Assembly (NCBI RefSeq): GCF_001442625.1
Contig: NZ_LMZQ01000014.1
Coordinates: 1-64,000 of the forward strand
DNA from: Pedobacter ginsenosidimutans
Lineage (GTDB): Bacteria > Bacteroidota > Bacteroidia > Sphingobacteriales > Sphingobacteriaceae
Reading direction: 5' to 3'
Length of the DNA stretch: 64,000 nt
How positions within the stretch are numbered: position 1 is the first letter of the stretch; each line of letters begins with the position of its first letter. Positions 8,401 through 17,573 of this stretch are shown here, piece after piece. The position numbers and the translations under genes were made by a program. The notes under the pieces are model-generated. The model made no database searches. It worked only from the letters and a program-made list of their open reading frames with translations, and was not told where the DNA came from.

Positions 8401-10401
8401 ATGAAAAAGATTATAAATATATTATCGGGTGCTGCAATATTAGGAGGATTAATGATTTTCCCTACTTCTTGCAAAAAAAGCTTCTTAGATGAAGAAGTTG
8501 TTAATGCCCGTACCACTGCAGATTTTATCACAACTGATGGCCTCGACGGTTTAACCATAGGCATGTACCAAAGTTTAAAATTTCATTTTAATTACACCTG
8601 GGCATACACTACATCCAACTATGGAGTGGATGAATTTACCGTTGGTGGAGATAGAACCGAACAAATGTGGAACTCTTACGACGCAAGTTTAAATTCCCTT
8701 AATTCGGATGTGGCCAGTGTATGGGATAATATGTACGAAAACATAAATTCGGCCAATATTCTTATCAAGAACGTGCCGTTGTATTATCAGGTTGCAAGTA
8801 AAAACACACGCCTGGGCGAAGGTTATTTTATGCGTGCTTTCGATTACTTTAAACTGGTAAAACAGTATGGTGGTGTTCCATTGAGGTTAGAAGCACAGGA
8901 TTTCATTCAGGAAGAATTTACAAGGAACAGCGCAAAAGAGGTATATGAGCAAGTGATTCAAGATTTCACACAGGCTTATAACTTTTTACCGGCTACAGTA
9001 ACAGAAACCGGGCGGATTACCAAATGGGCAGCTGCGCACTTTTTGGCAAAAGCATATTTATTCCGTGCAAGCGAAATAAACAATGCATGGAATAGCGATA
9101 CCAAAACTGCTGATTTACAAAATGCAGTAAAATATGCCGACCTGGTGATTAACAGCGGTCAGCATACCCTGGCTACCAACTTTAGCGATTTATGGAATTT
9201 CACCACCATTGATGGCGCGAACGAAACCAACAAAGAAATCATATTAGCCGCACAATTTTCTGGCAATACAGCTACTCAGGGGCGTTATGGTAACCAGGTA
9301 CATTTGTATTATCCCTCTATTTACCAAAATTTACCCGGTATGCAACGCGATATCCCGGGCGATCGTGAATTCCAGCGTTTAAGATCTACGGATTATGCCC
9401 TCGATGTTTTCGACCGTGTAAACGACTCGAGGTTTTGGAAAAGTTTTAAAACACGTTATTTATGTAATAGGCCTGCCGGAGCACCACTTTGGACAGCAGG
9501 AACAGCGCCAACACCAGATCTTGTTGGTAAAGCAAAATTTGCCGGCGGAGAAGAATCTATTTTATATATCGTTAATAATGCAGGCGATACCAGGTATACA
9601 CCTGCCGTTGCAAATGCAAACCCTGCACTTCCCACCGATATTGGCCGCCGCAAACCAAGTATGTATGTAAGGTATTTTGCTGGCCAACCCCAAAGTTATT
9701 TGGGTGGGCATGGAAATTATGGTGTAAGTCAGTTTGTTGCTTTATCTAAATTTATGGATGGTTCCAGAAATGCTGTTGCATCACAATTTGGTCAACGTGA
9801 TGGCATTTTAGCACGCCTGGCAGAAACCTATTTAATTGCAGCTGAAGCTTACGGACGAATGGGCCAGTTTGCGCAGGCCATTCCATACCTAAATAAAGTT
9901 AGAGACCGCGCTGCGTATAAAGAGGGAGAAGACAGATCAGCGTATGTAGATGGTGGTGCGTCGTATAAAAACAACCCTGCTGCAAACACAGCGCCATTTG
10001 TTTCATACTCTGATAAAAACAGCTATTTCGAGTCGAATAACCTAACCGCCACAACTGCCACTACCCTAACCGGTATGCACTTAAATAGCGAGGCCGATAT
10101 ATTTAACTCCAACAAAGAGTTTTATGATAAAATTGGTGCTACCTCACAGGAAAATAAGTTTACAGCTTTTATCTTAAACGAACGCTCGAGAGAGCTAATG
10201 GGCGAGTTATTGCGTTGGGAAGATTTGGCACGTACCAAAACATTGGTGGCCAGAACCGCTGCCTTTAACGATGAGGCAAAGCCTTCAGAAAGCAAACATT
10301 ACCTGCGCCCAATTCCTCAAAGTTTCTTAGATGTGATTAAGAGCGGGGGCGCAGCATTAACACCTGAACAAAAACAAGCTATGCAAAACCCAGGTTGGTA
10401 A
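8401..10401 (+). CDS. susD: SusD/RagB-like surface glycan-binding lipoprotein
   Basis: This 666-aa lipoprotein caps the SusC channel and binds glycan at the cell surface. I place the start at the ATG at 8401; an in-frame TTG six bases earlier is less likely. The N terminus is a lipoprotein signal with lipobox FPTSC, the Cys being the lipidated residue, followed by KKSFLDEEVV, typical of SusD. Family features are the TPR-like helices (ENINSANILIKNV; LGEGYFMRAFDYFKLVKQYGGVPL) and the C-terminal block (LAETYLIAAEAYGRMGQFAQA; FILNERSRELMGELLRWEDLARTKTL). It lies 29 bp after susC, and a terminator follows at 10415. Confidence 0.95.
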   Translation: MKKIINILSGAAILGGLMIFPTSCKKSFLDEEVVNARTTADFITTDGLDGLTIGMYQSLKFHFNYTWAYTTSNYGVDEFTVGGDRTEQMWNSYDASLNSLNSDVASVWDNMYENINSANILIKNVPLYYQVASKNTRLGEGYFMRAFDYFKLVKQYGGVPLRLEAQDFIQEEFTRNSAKEVYEQVIQDFTQAYNFLPATVTETGRITKWAAAHFLAKAYLFRASEINNAWNSDTKTADLQNAVKYADLVINSGQHTLATNFSDLWNFTTIDGANETNKEIILAAQFSGNTATQGRYGNQVHLYYPSIYQNLPGMQRDIPGDREFQRLRSTDYALDVFDRVNDSRFWKSFKTRYLCNRPAGAPLWTAGTAPTPDLVGKAKFAGGEESILYIVNNAGDTRYTPAVANANPALPTDIGRRKPSMYVRYFAGQPQSYLGGHGNYGVSQFVALSKFMDGSRNAVASQFGQRDGILARLAETYLIAAEAYGRMGQFAQAIPYLNKVRDRAAYKEGEDRSAYVDGGASYKNNPAANTAPFVSYSDKNSYFESNNLTATTATTLTGMHLNSEADIFNSNKEFYDKIGATSQENKFTAFILNERSRELMGELLRWEDLARTKTLVARTAAFNDEAKPSESKHYLRPIPQSFLDVIKSGGAALTPEQKQAMQNPGW

Positions 10402-10414
10402 GCAAATTAAGCCT

Positions 10415-10457
10415 TAAAAAAAGAGCAATTTACCTTCGGGTTTATTGCTCTTTTTTT
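10415..10457. terminator. Bidirectional terminator between susD and the yoeB-like gene
   Basis: The arms AAAAAGAGCAAT and ATTGCTCTTTTT flank a loop containing TTCGGG and are followed by a T run on the plus strand, with an A run on the other side. It lies between two convergent genes, so it can end both transcripts. Confidence 0.85.
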
Positions 10458-10470
10458 GTTTGGATATTTA

Positions 10471-10746
10471 CTATTTATTGTAGTGAAACCGGCATTGAAT
10501 AACGGCACATTGTTGATCTTTACCTTTGGTGCCCGATATTTGATAAACCAGACGATGCTCCCCGGTAATCCGCCGCGACCAAAAGCCCTTTAAATTATGC
10601 TTTAATGGTTCTGGTTTGCCCAAACCATGAAACGGAGTTCTCTTTATGTCCTTCAACAGTTCTCTGATTTTTCTTTCTGCTTCCGCATCGTTATCCATCC
10701 AATATTCAAAATCTTCCCAAGCTTCTTCAGTGAATACGATATTCAT
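10471..10746 (-). CDS. yoeB: YoeB-family toxin (ribosome-dependent mRNA interferase)
   Basis: This 91-aa protein belongs to the RelE/YoeB fold. Family members cleave mRNA in the ribosomal A site and are inhibited by YefM. The segment GKPEPLKHNLKGFWSRRI followed by TGEHRLVY is diagnostic. Residues matching the catalytic set of E. coli YoeB are visible: Glu46 and Arg65 at the same numbers, and the C-terminal His88-Tyr89 pair (His83-Tyr84 in E. coli). The gene follows the antitoxin gene by three bases, the usual order. It is encoded against the direction of the surrounding polysaccharide genes and looks intact and functional. Confidence 0.95.
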   Translation of the reverse strand: MNIVFTEEAWEDFEYWMDNDAEAERKIRELLKDIKRTPFHGLGKPEPLKHNLKGFWSRRITGEHRLVYQISGTKGKDQQCAVIQCRFHYNK

Positions 10747-10749
10747 AGC

Positions 10750-11025
10750 TTAGTCCTCAACCGATTTTCCGTCTTCTAAAGAGAATCTCCTAGTTTTACC
10801 TACTTTCAAACTTTCAATTGAGTTTTCTAATCTTTTACGATTTGCTTCCGTTGACATGAGATGTGCAGTTTCGGTAAGTGCATTATATTCTTTAATTGAA
10901 ATCACTACAATAGCATCATCTTCATTATTATTTCTTGGAACAATCAAAACGTCCTCTGTAGCACTTACCTCATCGAAATAGCCTTTCATGTTTGTTCTCA
11001 GAGAAGAAATGGTCACTGCTTTCAT
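10750..11025 (-). CDS. yefM: YefM/Phd-family antitoxin
   Basis: This 91-aa antitoxin has the YefM N-terminal DNA-binding fold (MKAVTISSLRTNMKGYFDEV; DAIVVISIKEYNALTETAHL) and a charged C-terminal tail (about residues 60-91) expected to wrap the toxin. YefM proteins repress their own operon, more strongly in complex with YoeB. Three GTAC-centred sites lie just upstream of the start (11037-11068). The toxin gene follows after three bases. Confidence 0.93.
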   Translation of the reverse strand: MKAVTISSLRTNMKGYFDEVSATEDVLIVPRNNNEDDAIVVISIKEYNALTETAHLMSTEANRKRLENSIESLKVGKTRRFSLEDGKSVED

Positions 11026-11036
11026 ATTTATAAAAT

Positions 11037-11068
11037 TTGTACAATCAAATGTACATCATAACGTACAA
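11037..11068 (-). promoter_or_regulatory. yefM-yoeB operator: three GTAC cores at 12-bp spacing
   Basis: GTAC occurs at 11039-11042, 11051-11054 and 11063-11066, exactly 12 bp apart, inside TTGTACAA, ATGTACAT and ACGTACAA. The E. coli YefM-YoeB operator is known to use palindromes with a TGTACA core, so autoregulation at this site is the natural reading. The block starts 11 bp upstream of the antitoxin start codon. Confidence 0.75.
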
Positions 11069-11240
11069 AAAACCAAAGAAAAATAAATAACATGACCTAT
11101 ATTATTATTTCCTTTCATCTTATATTCGGCTCCGTTAAATTGTATTACTTTTGTTACCACCTCGCTATATCGGATAAAGCATTCTTTCAAGCATTTGAAA
11201 AGCGCTAAAAGCTGTTTATCCATATGCAACCTATTCTCTA

Positions 11241-11286
11241 CAGGATAGAGCAGGATGGCACTCTCAATTTTAAACGTTAATCTCGT
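11241..11286 (+). promoter_or_regulatory. Direct-repeat operator and promoter box for the GH43-GH2-GH39 operon
   Basis: CAGGAT occurs at 11241-11246 and 11251-11256, and TAATCTCG starts at 11278, 27 bases after the start of the second repeat. This matches the susC promoter in spacing and nearly in sequence, including the shared TAATCTCGT. The gene start lies 118 bp downstream of the second repeat. The rest of the gap 11069-11373 holds no gene that I can see. Confidence 0.7.
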
Positions 11287-11373
11287 TTAAACTATTTAAC
11301 CAAATATTTCCTTTTTATTAATGGCGTTTTTATTCCAATGGTATAGAAACTGTCCAATAATGATCAATTTGAG

Positions 11374-12378
11374 ATGAAGAAACTCCTCCTTGCCTTTTTG
11401 ATACTATTTTCTATATGTGCTTTTGCTCAAAAAAGCAATAAAACAACGCTAGTTCCCAAGCCATTGTACAGCGATCCTGTTTATGATGGCGCTGCCGATC
11501 CGGTGGTAATCTGGAATAAAGGAGAAAAGAAGTGGTTTATGTTTTATACCAACCGCAGGGCAAGTGCTAAAAACCTCGATGGTGTAAGTTGGGTACATCG
11601 CACACGTATCGGCATTGCAGAATCAGAAGATGGTGTAAAATGGAAGTACCGCGATACCTGCGATATTCAATACCGGCTAACTGATTATACACATTGGGCA
11701 CCCGAAGTAATCGAAAATAAGGGATTATACCATATGTATTTAACCTATGTGCCTGGCGTTTTTAAAGATTGGCGCCACCCACGGTACATTGTTCACCTTA
11801 CCAGTAAAAATCTCATCAACTGGAAATTCGAATCCAAACTGAACCTGGCCTCCGATCGCTGCATTGATGCCTGTGTATTTAAATTGCCTGATAACAAAGG
11901 CTGGCGCATGTATTACAACAATGAAATGGCTGGCAAATCCATCTATTATGCCGATAGTAAAGATCTGTACAACTGGGAAGATAGCGGCAAAAAGTTAATT
12001 GGCGATAAAGGCTGTGAAGGCCCGAAAGTTTTCTATTGGAAGAACACTTATTGGATGGTGGTCGACAACTGGAACGGTTTAGGCATATATTCATCTACCG
12101 ACCTCCTCACCTGGAAACGCCAGCCCAAAAACATTTTACAGGCACCCGGAAAAGGAACCGATGATGGTGTAATGGGCGGCCATGCCGATGTTGTGGTGAA
12201 TGGAGATAAAGCCTACATCTATTACTTTACCCACCCTGACCGAACACCTGAAAATAAAGGAATCGATAACTACACGACCAGAAGAAGTGTAATTCAACTG
12301 GCAGAACTAGAATACTCCAATGGTGAAATCAGCTGCAACCGTGATAAATCCTTAGCTATTAAATTAAGCCCTAACTAA
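11374..12378 (+). CDS. Secreted GH43-like five-bladed propeller glycosidase
   Basis: This 334-aa protein has a signal peptide (MKKLLLAFLILFSICAFAQ) and repeated propeller-blade segments (WFMFYTNRR, GLYHMYLTYVPG, GWRMYYNNE, TYWMVVDNWNG). Three acidic residues sit in the places used by the GH43/GH32/GH62 superfamily: Asp in AADPVVIW, Asp in RCIDACVF and Glu in GCEGPKVF. It is probably a periplasmic alpha-L-arabinosidase or galactosidase-type enzyme, but the exact family and specificity cannot be read from the sequence. It is the first gene after a CAGGAT-type promoter, and the GH2 gene follows after five bases, so they form an operon. Confidence 0.75.
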   Translation: MKKLLLAFLILFSICAFAQKSNKTTLVPKPLYSDPVYDGAADPVVIWNKGEKKWFMFYTNRRASAKNLDGVSWVHRTRIGIAESEDGVKWKYRDTCDIQYRLTDYTHWAPEVIENKGLYHMYLTYVPGVFKDWRHPRYIVHLTSKNLINWKFESKLNLASDRCIDACVFKLPDNKGWRMYYNNEMAGKSIYYADSKDLYNWEDSGKKLIGDKGCEGPKVFYWKNTYWMVVDNWNGLGIYSSTDLLTWKRQPKNILQAPGKGTDDGVMGGHADVVVNGDKAYIYYFTHPDRTPENKGIDNYTTRRSVIQLAELEYSNGEISCNRDKSLAIKLSPN

Positions 12379-12383
12379 ATATA

Positions 12384-15347
12384 ATGAAGCATATTTACCT
12401 TTTCTTAATGGTTGCACTACTGCCCTTTGTGGCTTTGGCGCAACAATCAGTTAGCCAGAGAAAAACCTACAACTTTAATCCTGGCTGGAAACTCTTTGTA
12501 GGTGATTTACCAGGTGCAGAAAATACCGATTTTGATGATAAGGCATGGAAACCGATTACCCTACCCTATGCCTGGAACGAAGATGAAGCTTTCAAAAAAT
12601 CTATAGAAGATTTATCAACCGGTATTGCCTGGTACCGCAAACATTTTACCATTTCAGAAACCAATCAAAGCAGTAAAATATTCCTTGAATTTGAGGGCAT
12701 CAGGCAGGCTGGTGAATTTTACCTGAACGGAAAATTTATTGGCCGGCATGAAAACGGCGTAATGGCCTTTGGGTTCGACATTAGCAGCTTAATTAATCAG
12801 AACAGAGAAAATGTGATTGCAGTTAGAATCGATAATGCCTGGAACTACAAAGAAAAGGCGACCAACTCTGGCTACCAATGGAACGATAAAAATTTTAATG
12901 CCAATTATGGGGGGATATCGAAAAACGTACGCTTGCATGTTACCGGTAATGTATATCAAACACTTCCTCTTTATTCTACTTTAAAAACAACAGGTAACTA
13001 CTGTTACGCTAAAGATTTCAATATTAAAGGTAAATCTGCCTTAGTGGTTTCCGAATCGCAGGTTAAAAATGAAAGTGCTGCAGATCAAAAACTGGTTTAT
13101 GAGGTAGAACTTAAAGACCTTGATGGAAAAATTGTTAAAACTTTTAAATCTGCAGAAACCAATATCAAAGCTGGCGATACTTTAACCTTAAAAGCACAGG
13201 CATTGGTAACGGACTTAAATTTTTGGAGCTGGGGCTACGGCTACTTGTACACGGTTACTTCAAGATTAAAATCTGAAGGCAGGATTATCGATGAGCTGAG
13301 CACCAAAACCGGATTTAGAAAAACAGCATTTAAAAACGGCATGGTTTATTTAAACGACCGGGTATTGATGATGAAGGGTTATGCCCAGCGCAGCAGTAAC
13401 GAGTGGCCGGCAATAGGCCTATCGGTACCTCCTTGGCTAAGCGATTACAGTAATCAACTCATGGTAGAAAGTAATGCCAATTTGGTACGTTGGATGCACA
13501 TTACACCCTGGAAACAGGATATAGAATCTTGCGACCGTGTAGGTTTGATCCAGGCCATGCCAGCCGGAGATTCGGAAAAAGATGTTACCGGAACCCGTTG
13601 GGACCAGCGAAAAGCGGTAATGACAGATGCCATTATTTACAACCGCAATAACCCGAGTATCGTTTTTTACGAATGTGGAAACGAATCGATCAGTACAGCG
13701 CACATGCAGGAAATGAAAGACATTAGAAATCTTTATGATCCAAATGGCGGCAGAGCTATTGGGTCGAGAGAAATGCTCGATATCCCTGAAGCCGAATATG
13801 GCGGCGAAATGTTGTACATCAATAAAAGTGCAACCAAACCAGTATGGTCTATGGAATATTCGAGAGATGAGGCCCTACGGAAATATTGGGATGAATTCTC
13901 CCCTCCCTTCCATGTAAATGGTGCAGGTCCGAAATACAAAGATGCCGATGCCAGCGATTATAACCGCAACCAGGATTCTTTTGCCATTGAAGATGTAATC
14001 CGTTGGAACGAATATTACGAAGAACGCCCAGGAACAGGAACCAGGGTAAGTTCTGGTGGGGTAAACATTATATTTTCTGATTCCAATACCCACCATCGCG
14101 GCGAAGAAAACTACCGCAGAAGTGGTGAAGTGGATGCAATGCGCATTCCTAAAGATGCCTTTTTTGCACACAAAGTAATGTGGGATGGTTGGGTTGATGC
14201 AAAAAAAACTGGCATCCACTTAATCGGGCACTGGAACTACAAAGCTGGCGTTAAGAAGAATGTATATGTGGTAGCCAGTGGCGACAAGGTAGAGCTGATT
14301 TTGAACAATAAATCGCTGGGTTTTGGCGAAAAAAGTAATGGTTTTCTGTTCACCTTTAAAAACATAACTTACCAGTCAGGTACAATAAAGGCCATTTCTT
14401 ATTCCTCATCAGGAAAAAAACTGGCAGAAACTCAACTAAAAACAGCGGGCAAGCCAGTAGGGTTAAAACTTACTGCAATGAAAAACCCAAGCGGTTTTAA
14501 GGCTGATGGCGCAGATGTGGTGCTGGTTCAGGTTGAAGTAACAGATCAGGATGGAAACCGTTGCCCTACGGCTTCAAATATGGTTAACTTTAGTTTAGAT
14601 GGCCCTGCCGAATGGCGCGGAGGCATAGCCCAGGGACCAGATAATTATGTTTTGGCTAAAAACCTGCCAGTAGAAAATGGGGTAAACAGAGTGCTCATCA
14701 GATCGACAACTGCCGCCGGGAAAATTAATTTAACCGCAAAAGCAGAAGACTTACAGTCTGCAAGCCTTTCTTTCGAAACTTTACCGGTTAATACTGCTCA
14801 GGGATTATCTAACCAATTACCAAGTGATGGTTTGAAACCGAACTTAAGCAAAGGTGCAACACCACTTGATCCCTCATACACAGTTTCCCGTAAATCGATC
14901 AAAATTGTTGCTGCCGAAGCGGGTGCAAACAGCGAAAAAGCCAACTTAAGCTTCGATGATAATGAATTGAGCGATTGGGTAAACGATGGAAAGATCACTT
15001 CCGCATGGATCAAATATACTTTAGCGAAAGAAAGTACAGTATCAGCAGTCTCCTTAAAATTAAATGGTTTTAGAACCAAAATTTATCCATTAAGGATCCT
15101 GGTTGATGGAAAAGTGGTTTTCGAAGGCAATAGCAAACCCAGCCTGGGTTATTTTACAGCAAATTGCAAAGCAACAAAAGGAAAAACAGTTACCATACAG
15201 TTAGTAGGCTCCGGAAAAGAAAAAGAAAACTCATATATTGGCGTAGAGGTAAATGGTAAAAAACTTGATGATGGTGTTGACCGTGCAGAAACCAAACTAA
15301 AAGGTGGTATAAGTATTATTGAAGCAGAAATTTACGAGCAGCCTTAA
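12384..15347 (+). CDS. Glycoside hydrolase family 2 (beta-galactosidase-like) with C-terminal accessory domains
   Basis: This 987-aa secreted enzyme has a signal peptide (about residues 1-20), the GH2 sugar-binding jelly roll (about 25-185; ITLPYAWNED; EGIRQAGEFYLNGKFIGRHE), an Ig-like domain and the TIM barrel. The acid/base Glu434 lies in YECGNES and the probable nucleophile Glu491 in WSMEYSRD. After the barrel come a DUF4982-like segment, an Ig-like domain (about 690-800; KADGADVVLVQVEVTDQDGN) and a C-terminal beta-sandwich resembling F5/8 type C/CBM32 domains (about 845-965). It probably removes beta-linked galactose or a related sugar from side chains. It sits five bases after the GH43-like gene. 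A 275-bp tandem repeat separates it from the next gene. Confidence 0.88.
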   Translation: MKHIYLFLMVALLPFVALAQQSVSQRKTYNFNPGWKLFVGDLPGAENTDFDDKAWKPITLPYAWNEDEAFKKSIEDLSTGIAWYRKHFTISETNQSSKIFLEFEGIRQAGEFYLNGKFIGRHENGVMAFGFDISSLINQNRENVIAVRIDNAWNYKEKATNSGYQWNDKNFNANYGGISKNVRLHVTGNVYQTLPLYSTLKTTGNYCYAKDFNIKGKSALVVSESQVKNESAADQKLVYEVELKDLDGKIVKTFKSAETNIKAGDTLTLKAQALVTDLNFWSWGYGYLYTVTSRLKSEGRIIDELSTKTGFRKTAFKNGMVYLNDRVLMMKGYAQRSSNEWPAIGLSVPPWLSDYSNQLMVESNANLVRWMHITPWKQDIESCDRVGLIQAMPAGDSEKDVTGTRWDQRKAVMTDAIIYNRNNPSIVFYECGNESISTAHMQEMKDIRNLYDPNGGRAIGSREMLDIPEAEYGGEMLYINKSATKPVWSMEYSRDEALRKYWDEFSPPFHVNGAGPKYKDADASDYNRNQDSFAIEDVIRWNEYYEERPGTGTRVSSGGVNIIFSDSNTHHRGEENYRRSGEVDAMRIPKDAFFAHKVMWDGWVDAKKTGIHLIGHWNYKAGVKKNVYVVASGDKVELILNNKSLGFGEKSNGFLFTFKNITYQSGTIKAISYSSSGKKLAETQLKTAGKPVGLKLTAMKNPSGFKADGADVVLVQVEVTDQDGNRCPTASNMVNFSLDGPAEWRGGIAQGPDNYVLAKNLPVENGVNRVLIRSTTAAGKINLTAKAEDLQSASLSFETLPVNTAQGLSNQLPSDGLKPNLSKGATPLDPSYTVSRKSIKIVAAEAGANSEKANLSFDDNELSDWVNDGKITSAWIKYTLAKESTVSAVSLKLNGFRTKIYPLRILVDGKVVFEGNSKPSLGYFTANCKATKGKTVTIQLVGSGKEKENSYIGVEVNGKKLDDGVDRAETKLKGGISIIEAEIYEQP

Positions 15348-15350
15348 ACG

Positions 15351-15900
15351 ATGAACTGTCCGTAGCGTTAAGCGCAGCCTCTCTACGGATTTAATTATAA
15401 GATTGAGTATCAAACTCAACTGACAAGAACGAGTCGGAGACTCATTTCCATTGATAGTCCGTAGAGCCCTACTGAACGCTACGGACAGATTTTGAGATCT
15501 TTGAACCAAGTTATTGAAATGAAATTTAAAAGATTTCTCCTCCGAAGGAGTTCCTTTGGAACACTGCGGTCGAAATGACGACACTTCGAGGAGACAAATT
15601 AGCCCTCAGATTGATATTAAATAACATGAACTGTCCGTAGAGTTAAGCGCAGCGTCTCTACGGATTTAATTATAAGATTGAGTTTCAAACTCAACTGACA
15701 AGAACGAGTCGGAGACTCTTTTCCATTGATAGTCCGTAGAGCCCTACTGAACGCTACGGACAGATTTTGAGATCCTTGAACCAAGTTATTGAAATGAAAT
15801 TTAAAAGATTTCTCCTCCGAAGGAGTTCCTTTGGAACACTGCGGTCGAAATGACGACACTTCGAGGAGACAAATTAGCCCTCAGATTGATATTAAATAAC
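15351..15900. repeat. 275-bp tandem duplication (two copies) with internal hairpins
   Basis: Copy one is 15351-15625 and copy two 15626-15900. They have equal length and I count five base differences, about 98 percent identity. Each copy carries long inverted repeats: CTGTCCGTAGCGTT pairs with AACGCTACGGACAG (perfect in copy one), TCTACGGA pairs with TCCGTAGA, and TTGAGTTTCAAACTCAA is a near-perfect small palindrome. The 3' part contains TCGAAATGACGA, seen in other Bacteroidetes intergenic repeats. Short open frames inside it are not likely genes. The element lies between two genes of one operon and could form a strong RNA structure that lowers downstream expression. Confidence 0.92.
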
Positions 15901-15905
15901 ACTAT

Positions 15906-17573
15906 ATGAAAACATTTAAAAAAGCTTATTTCCTACTATTTAGCTTAAGCATTTTCATCCATACGGCGAATGCGCAGTCTAAAGCCAGCATCGAGGTTAA
16001 TTTCGACAAGAATATAGCGCCCATGAAACCCATTTGGGCCTGGTTTGGCTACGATGAACCGAATTACACCTATATGAAAGATGGCCAGAAGTTATTGACC
16101 GAGATTTCTAAATTAAGTCCGGTTCCGGTATATGTACGTGCGCATAACCTGCTAACCTCCGGAGATGGCACACCTGCTTTAAAATGGGGATCTACCAATG
16201 CCTATACAGAAGATGCAAAAGGTAATCCGGTTTACGACTGGAAAATTGTTGATCAGATTTTCGATACCTACGTAAAAAGAGGCATGAAACCTTTGGCTCA
16301 AATAGGCTTTATGCCTGAGGCACTTTCAACCAAACCTCAACCCTATCAACACAAATGGAAACCTGGCGCCCGGTATGATGAAATTTTAACCGGCTGGGCC
16401 TATCCGCCAAAAGATTATAAAAAATGGGGCAATCTGGTTTACGAATGGGTAAAACATTGTGTAGCACGATATGGCAAGGCTGAGGTAGAAAGCTGGTATT
16501 GGGAAGTGTGGAACGAGCCGGATGGCGCTTATTGGAAAGGTACACAGGCCGAATTCTTTAAACTTTACGATTACGCTGCCGATGGACTAAAACGTGCTTT
16601 ACCTACTGCGAAAATTGGTGGTGCCAACGTAACAGGTGGCGGAACGAAGTACCTGGATGCCTTTATCAAACATTGTTTAAACGACACCAATTATGTAACA
16701 GGTAAAATCGGTTCTCCTTTAGATGCTGTTCTTTTTCATGCGAAAGGCTCACCAAGGGTGGTTAATGGAACTGTAGTGATGAATGTAAGGGCTCAGCTCC
16801 GCAATATTGATGGAAATTATAAGATCATTAGTAAATACCCTCAACTTAAAAATATCCCTGTAATTATCGGCGAATCCGATCCTGAAGGCTGTGCAGCCTG
16901 TGGCATGAGTACCAATCCTGAAAATGCCTACCGAAACGGCACGATGTACTCGAGTTACACCGCAGCTTCTTTTGCCCGGCTTTACGAAATTACAGATAAA
17001 TATAACATCAACCTTTTAGGTGCTGTTACCTGGTCGTTCGAATTTGAAAATCAGCCTTGGTTTGCAGGTTTTCGCGATTTAGCCACCAATGGTGTTGATA
17101 AACCTGTGTTAAATGTATTCAGTATGTTTGGCCAGATGAAAGGGAACCGTGTTGAAGCCATAAGTAACCGCATGTACAATTTAAATTCTATTTTAGATTC
17201 AAGCATCCGAAAACCGCAGACAGATATAGGTGTTTTAGCCACTAAAGCTGAGAAAACCGCTGCTGTTATGTTGTGGAATTACCATGATGAGGATAAAGCG
17301 GATTCGAAAGATGTTGTTTCCATCTTGTTGAATAAATTACCTGCAAAAACGGTAACTGTCACAGTATATCTCATTGATACCGAAAACAGCAATTCTTATT
17401 CAGAATGGAAAAAAATGGGTTCACCTCAAAATCCAGATGCGAAACAAATTGCAGCATTAGAAAAATCCGGCCAGCTTAAAATGATTGGTAAACCCAGGAA
17501 ATTTGACACCTCGGCTGCTTTTGAAATTGAACTAGCCAGGCAGGGTGTTGCTTTATTGAAGCTTGACTGGTAG
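15906..17573 (+). CDS. Glycoside hydrolase family 39-like secreted enzyme
   Basis: This 555-aa protein has a signal peptide (MKTFKKAYFLLFSLSIFIHTANAQ) and a clan GH-A TIM barrel. The acid/base Glu204 lies in WEVWNEPDG, a GH39 hallmark, and the probable nucleophile Glu323 lies in IIGESDPEG. A beta-sandwich C-terminal part follows (about residues 420-555). Known GH39 activities include beta-xylosidase and arabinose-releasing enzymes; specificity here is unclear, and a role on side chains is inferred from the locus. It is the last gene of the plus-strand operon starting at 11374. A hairpin GGTAGCA/TGCTACC overlaps the stop codon (17569-17593) but lacks a T run after it. Confidence 0.8.
   Translation: MKTFKKAYFLLFSLSIFIHTANAQSKASIEVNFDKNIAPMKPIWAWFGYDEPNYTYMKDGQKLLTEISKLSPVPVYVRAHNLLTSGDGTPALKWGSTNAYTEDAKGNPVYDWKIVDQIFDTYVKRGMKPLAQIGFMPEALSTKPQPYQHKWKPGARYDEILTGWAYPPKDYKKWGNLVYEWVKHCVARYGKAEVESWYWEVWNEPDGAYWKGTQAEFFKLYDYAADGLKRALPTAKIGGANVTGGGTKYLDAFIKHCLNDTNYVTGKIGSPLDAVLFHAKGSPRVVNGTVVMNVRAQLRNIDGNYKIISKYPQLKNIPVIIGESDPEGCAACGMSTNPENAYRNGTMYSSYTAASFARLYEITDKYNINLLGAVTWSFEFENQPWFAGFRDLATNGVDKPVLNVFSMFGQMKGNRVEAISNRMYNLNSILDSSIRKPQTDIGVLATKAEKTAAVMLWNYHDEDKADSKDVVSILLNKLPAKTVTVTVYLIDTENSNSYSEWKKMGSPQNPDAKQIAALEKSGQLKMIGKPRKFDTSAAFEIELARQGVALLKLDW

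Noticed and set aside
15297..15859. Two similar minus-strand open frames of 80 and 95 codons
   Set aside because: They are copies of the same reading frame in the two units of the 275-bp tandem repeat and are not supported as genes.
15351..15900. A CRISPR array or an insertion sequence
   Set aside because: There are only two long copies with no spacers, no cas genes and no transposase gene in or near the element.
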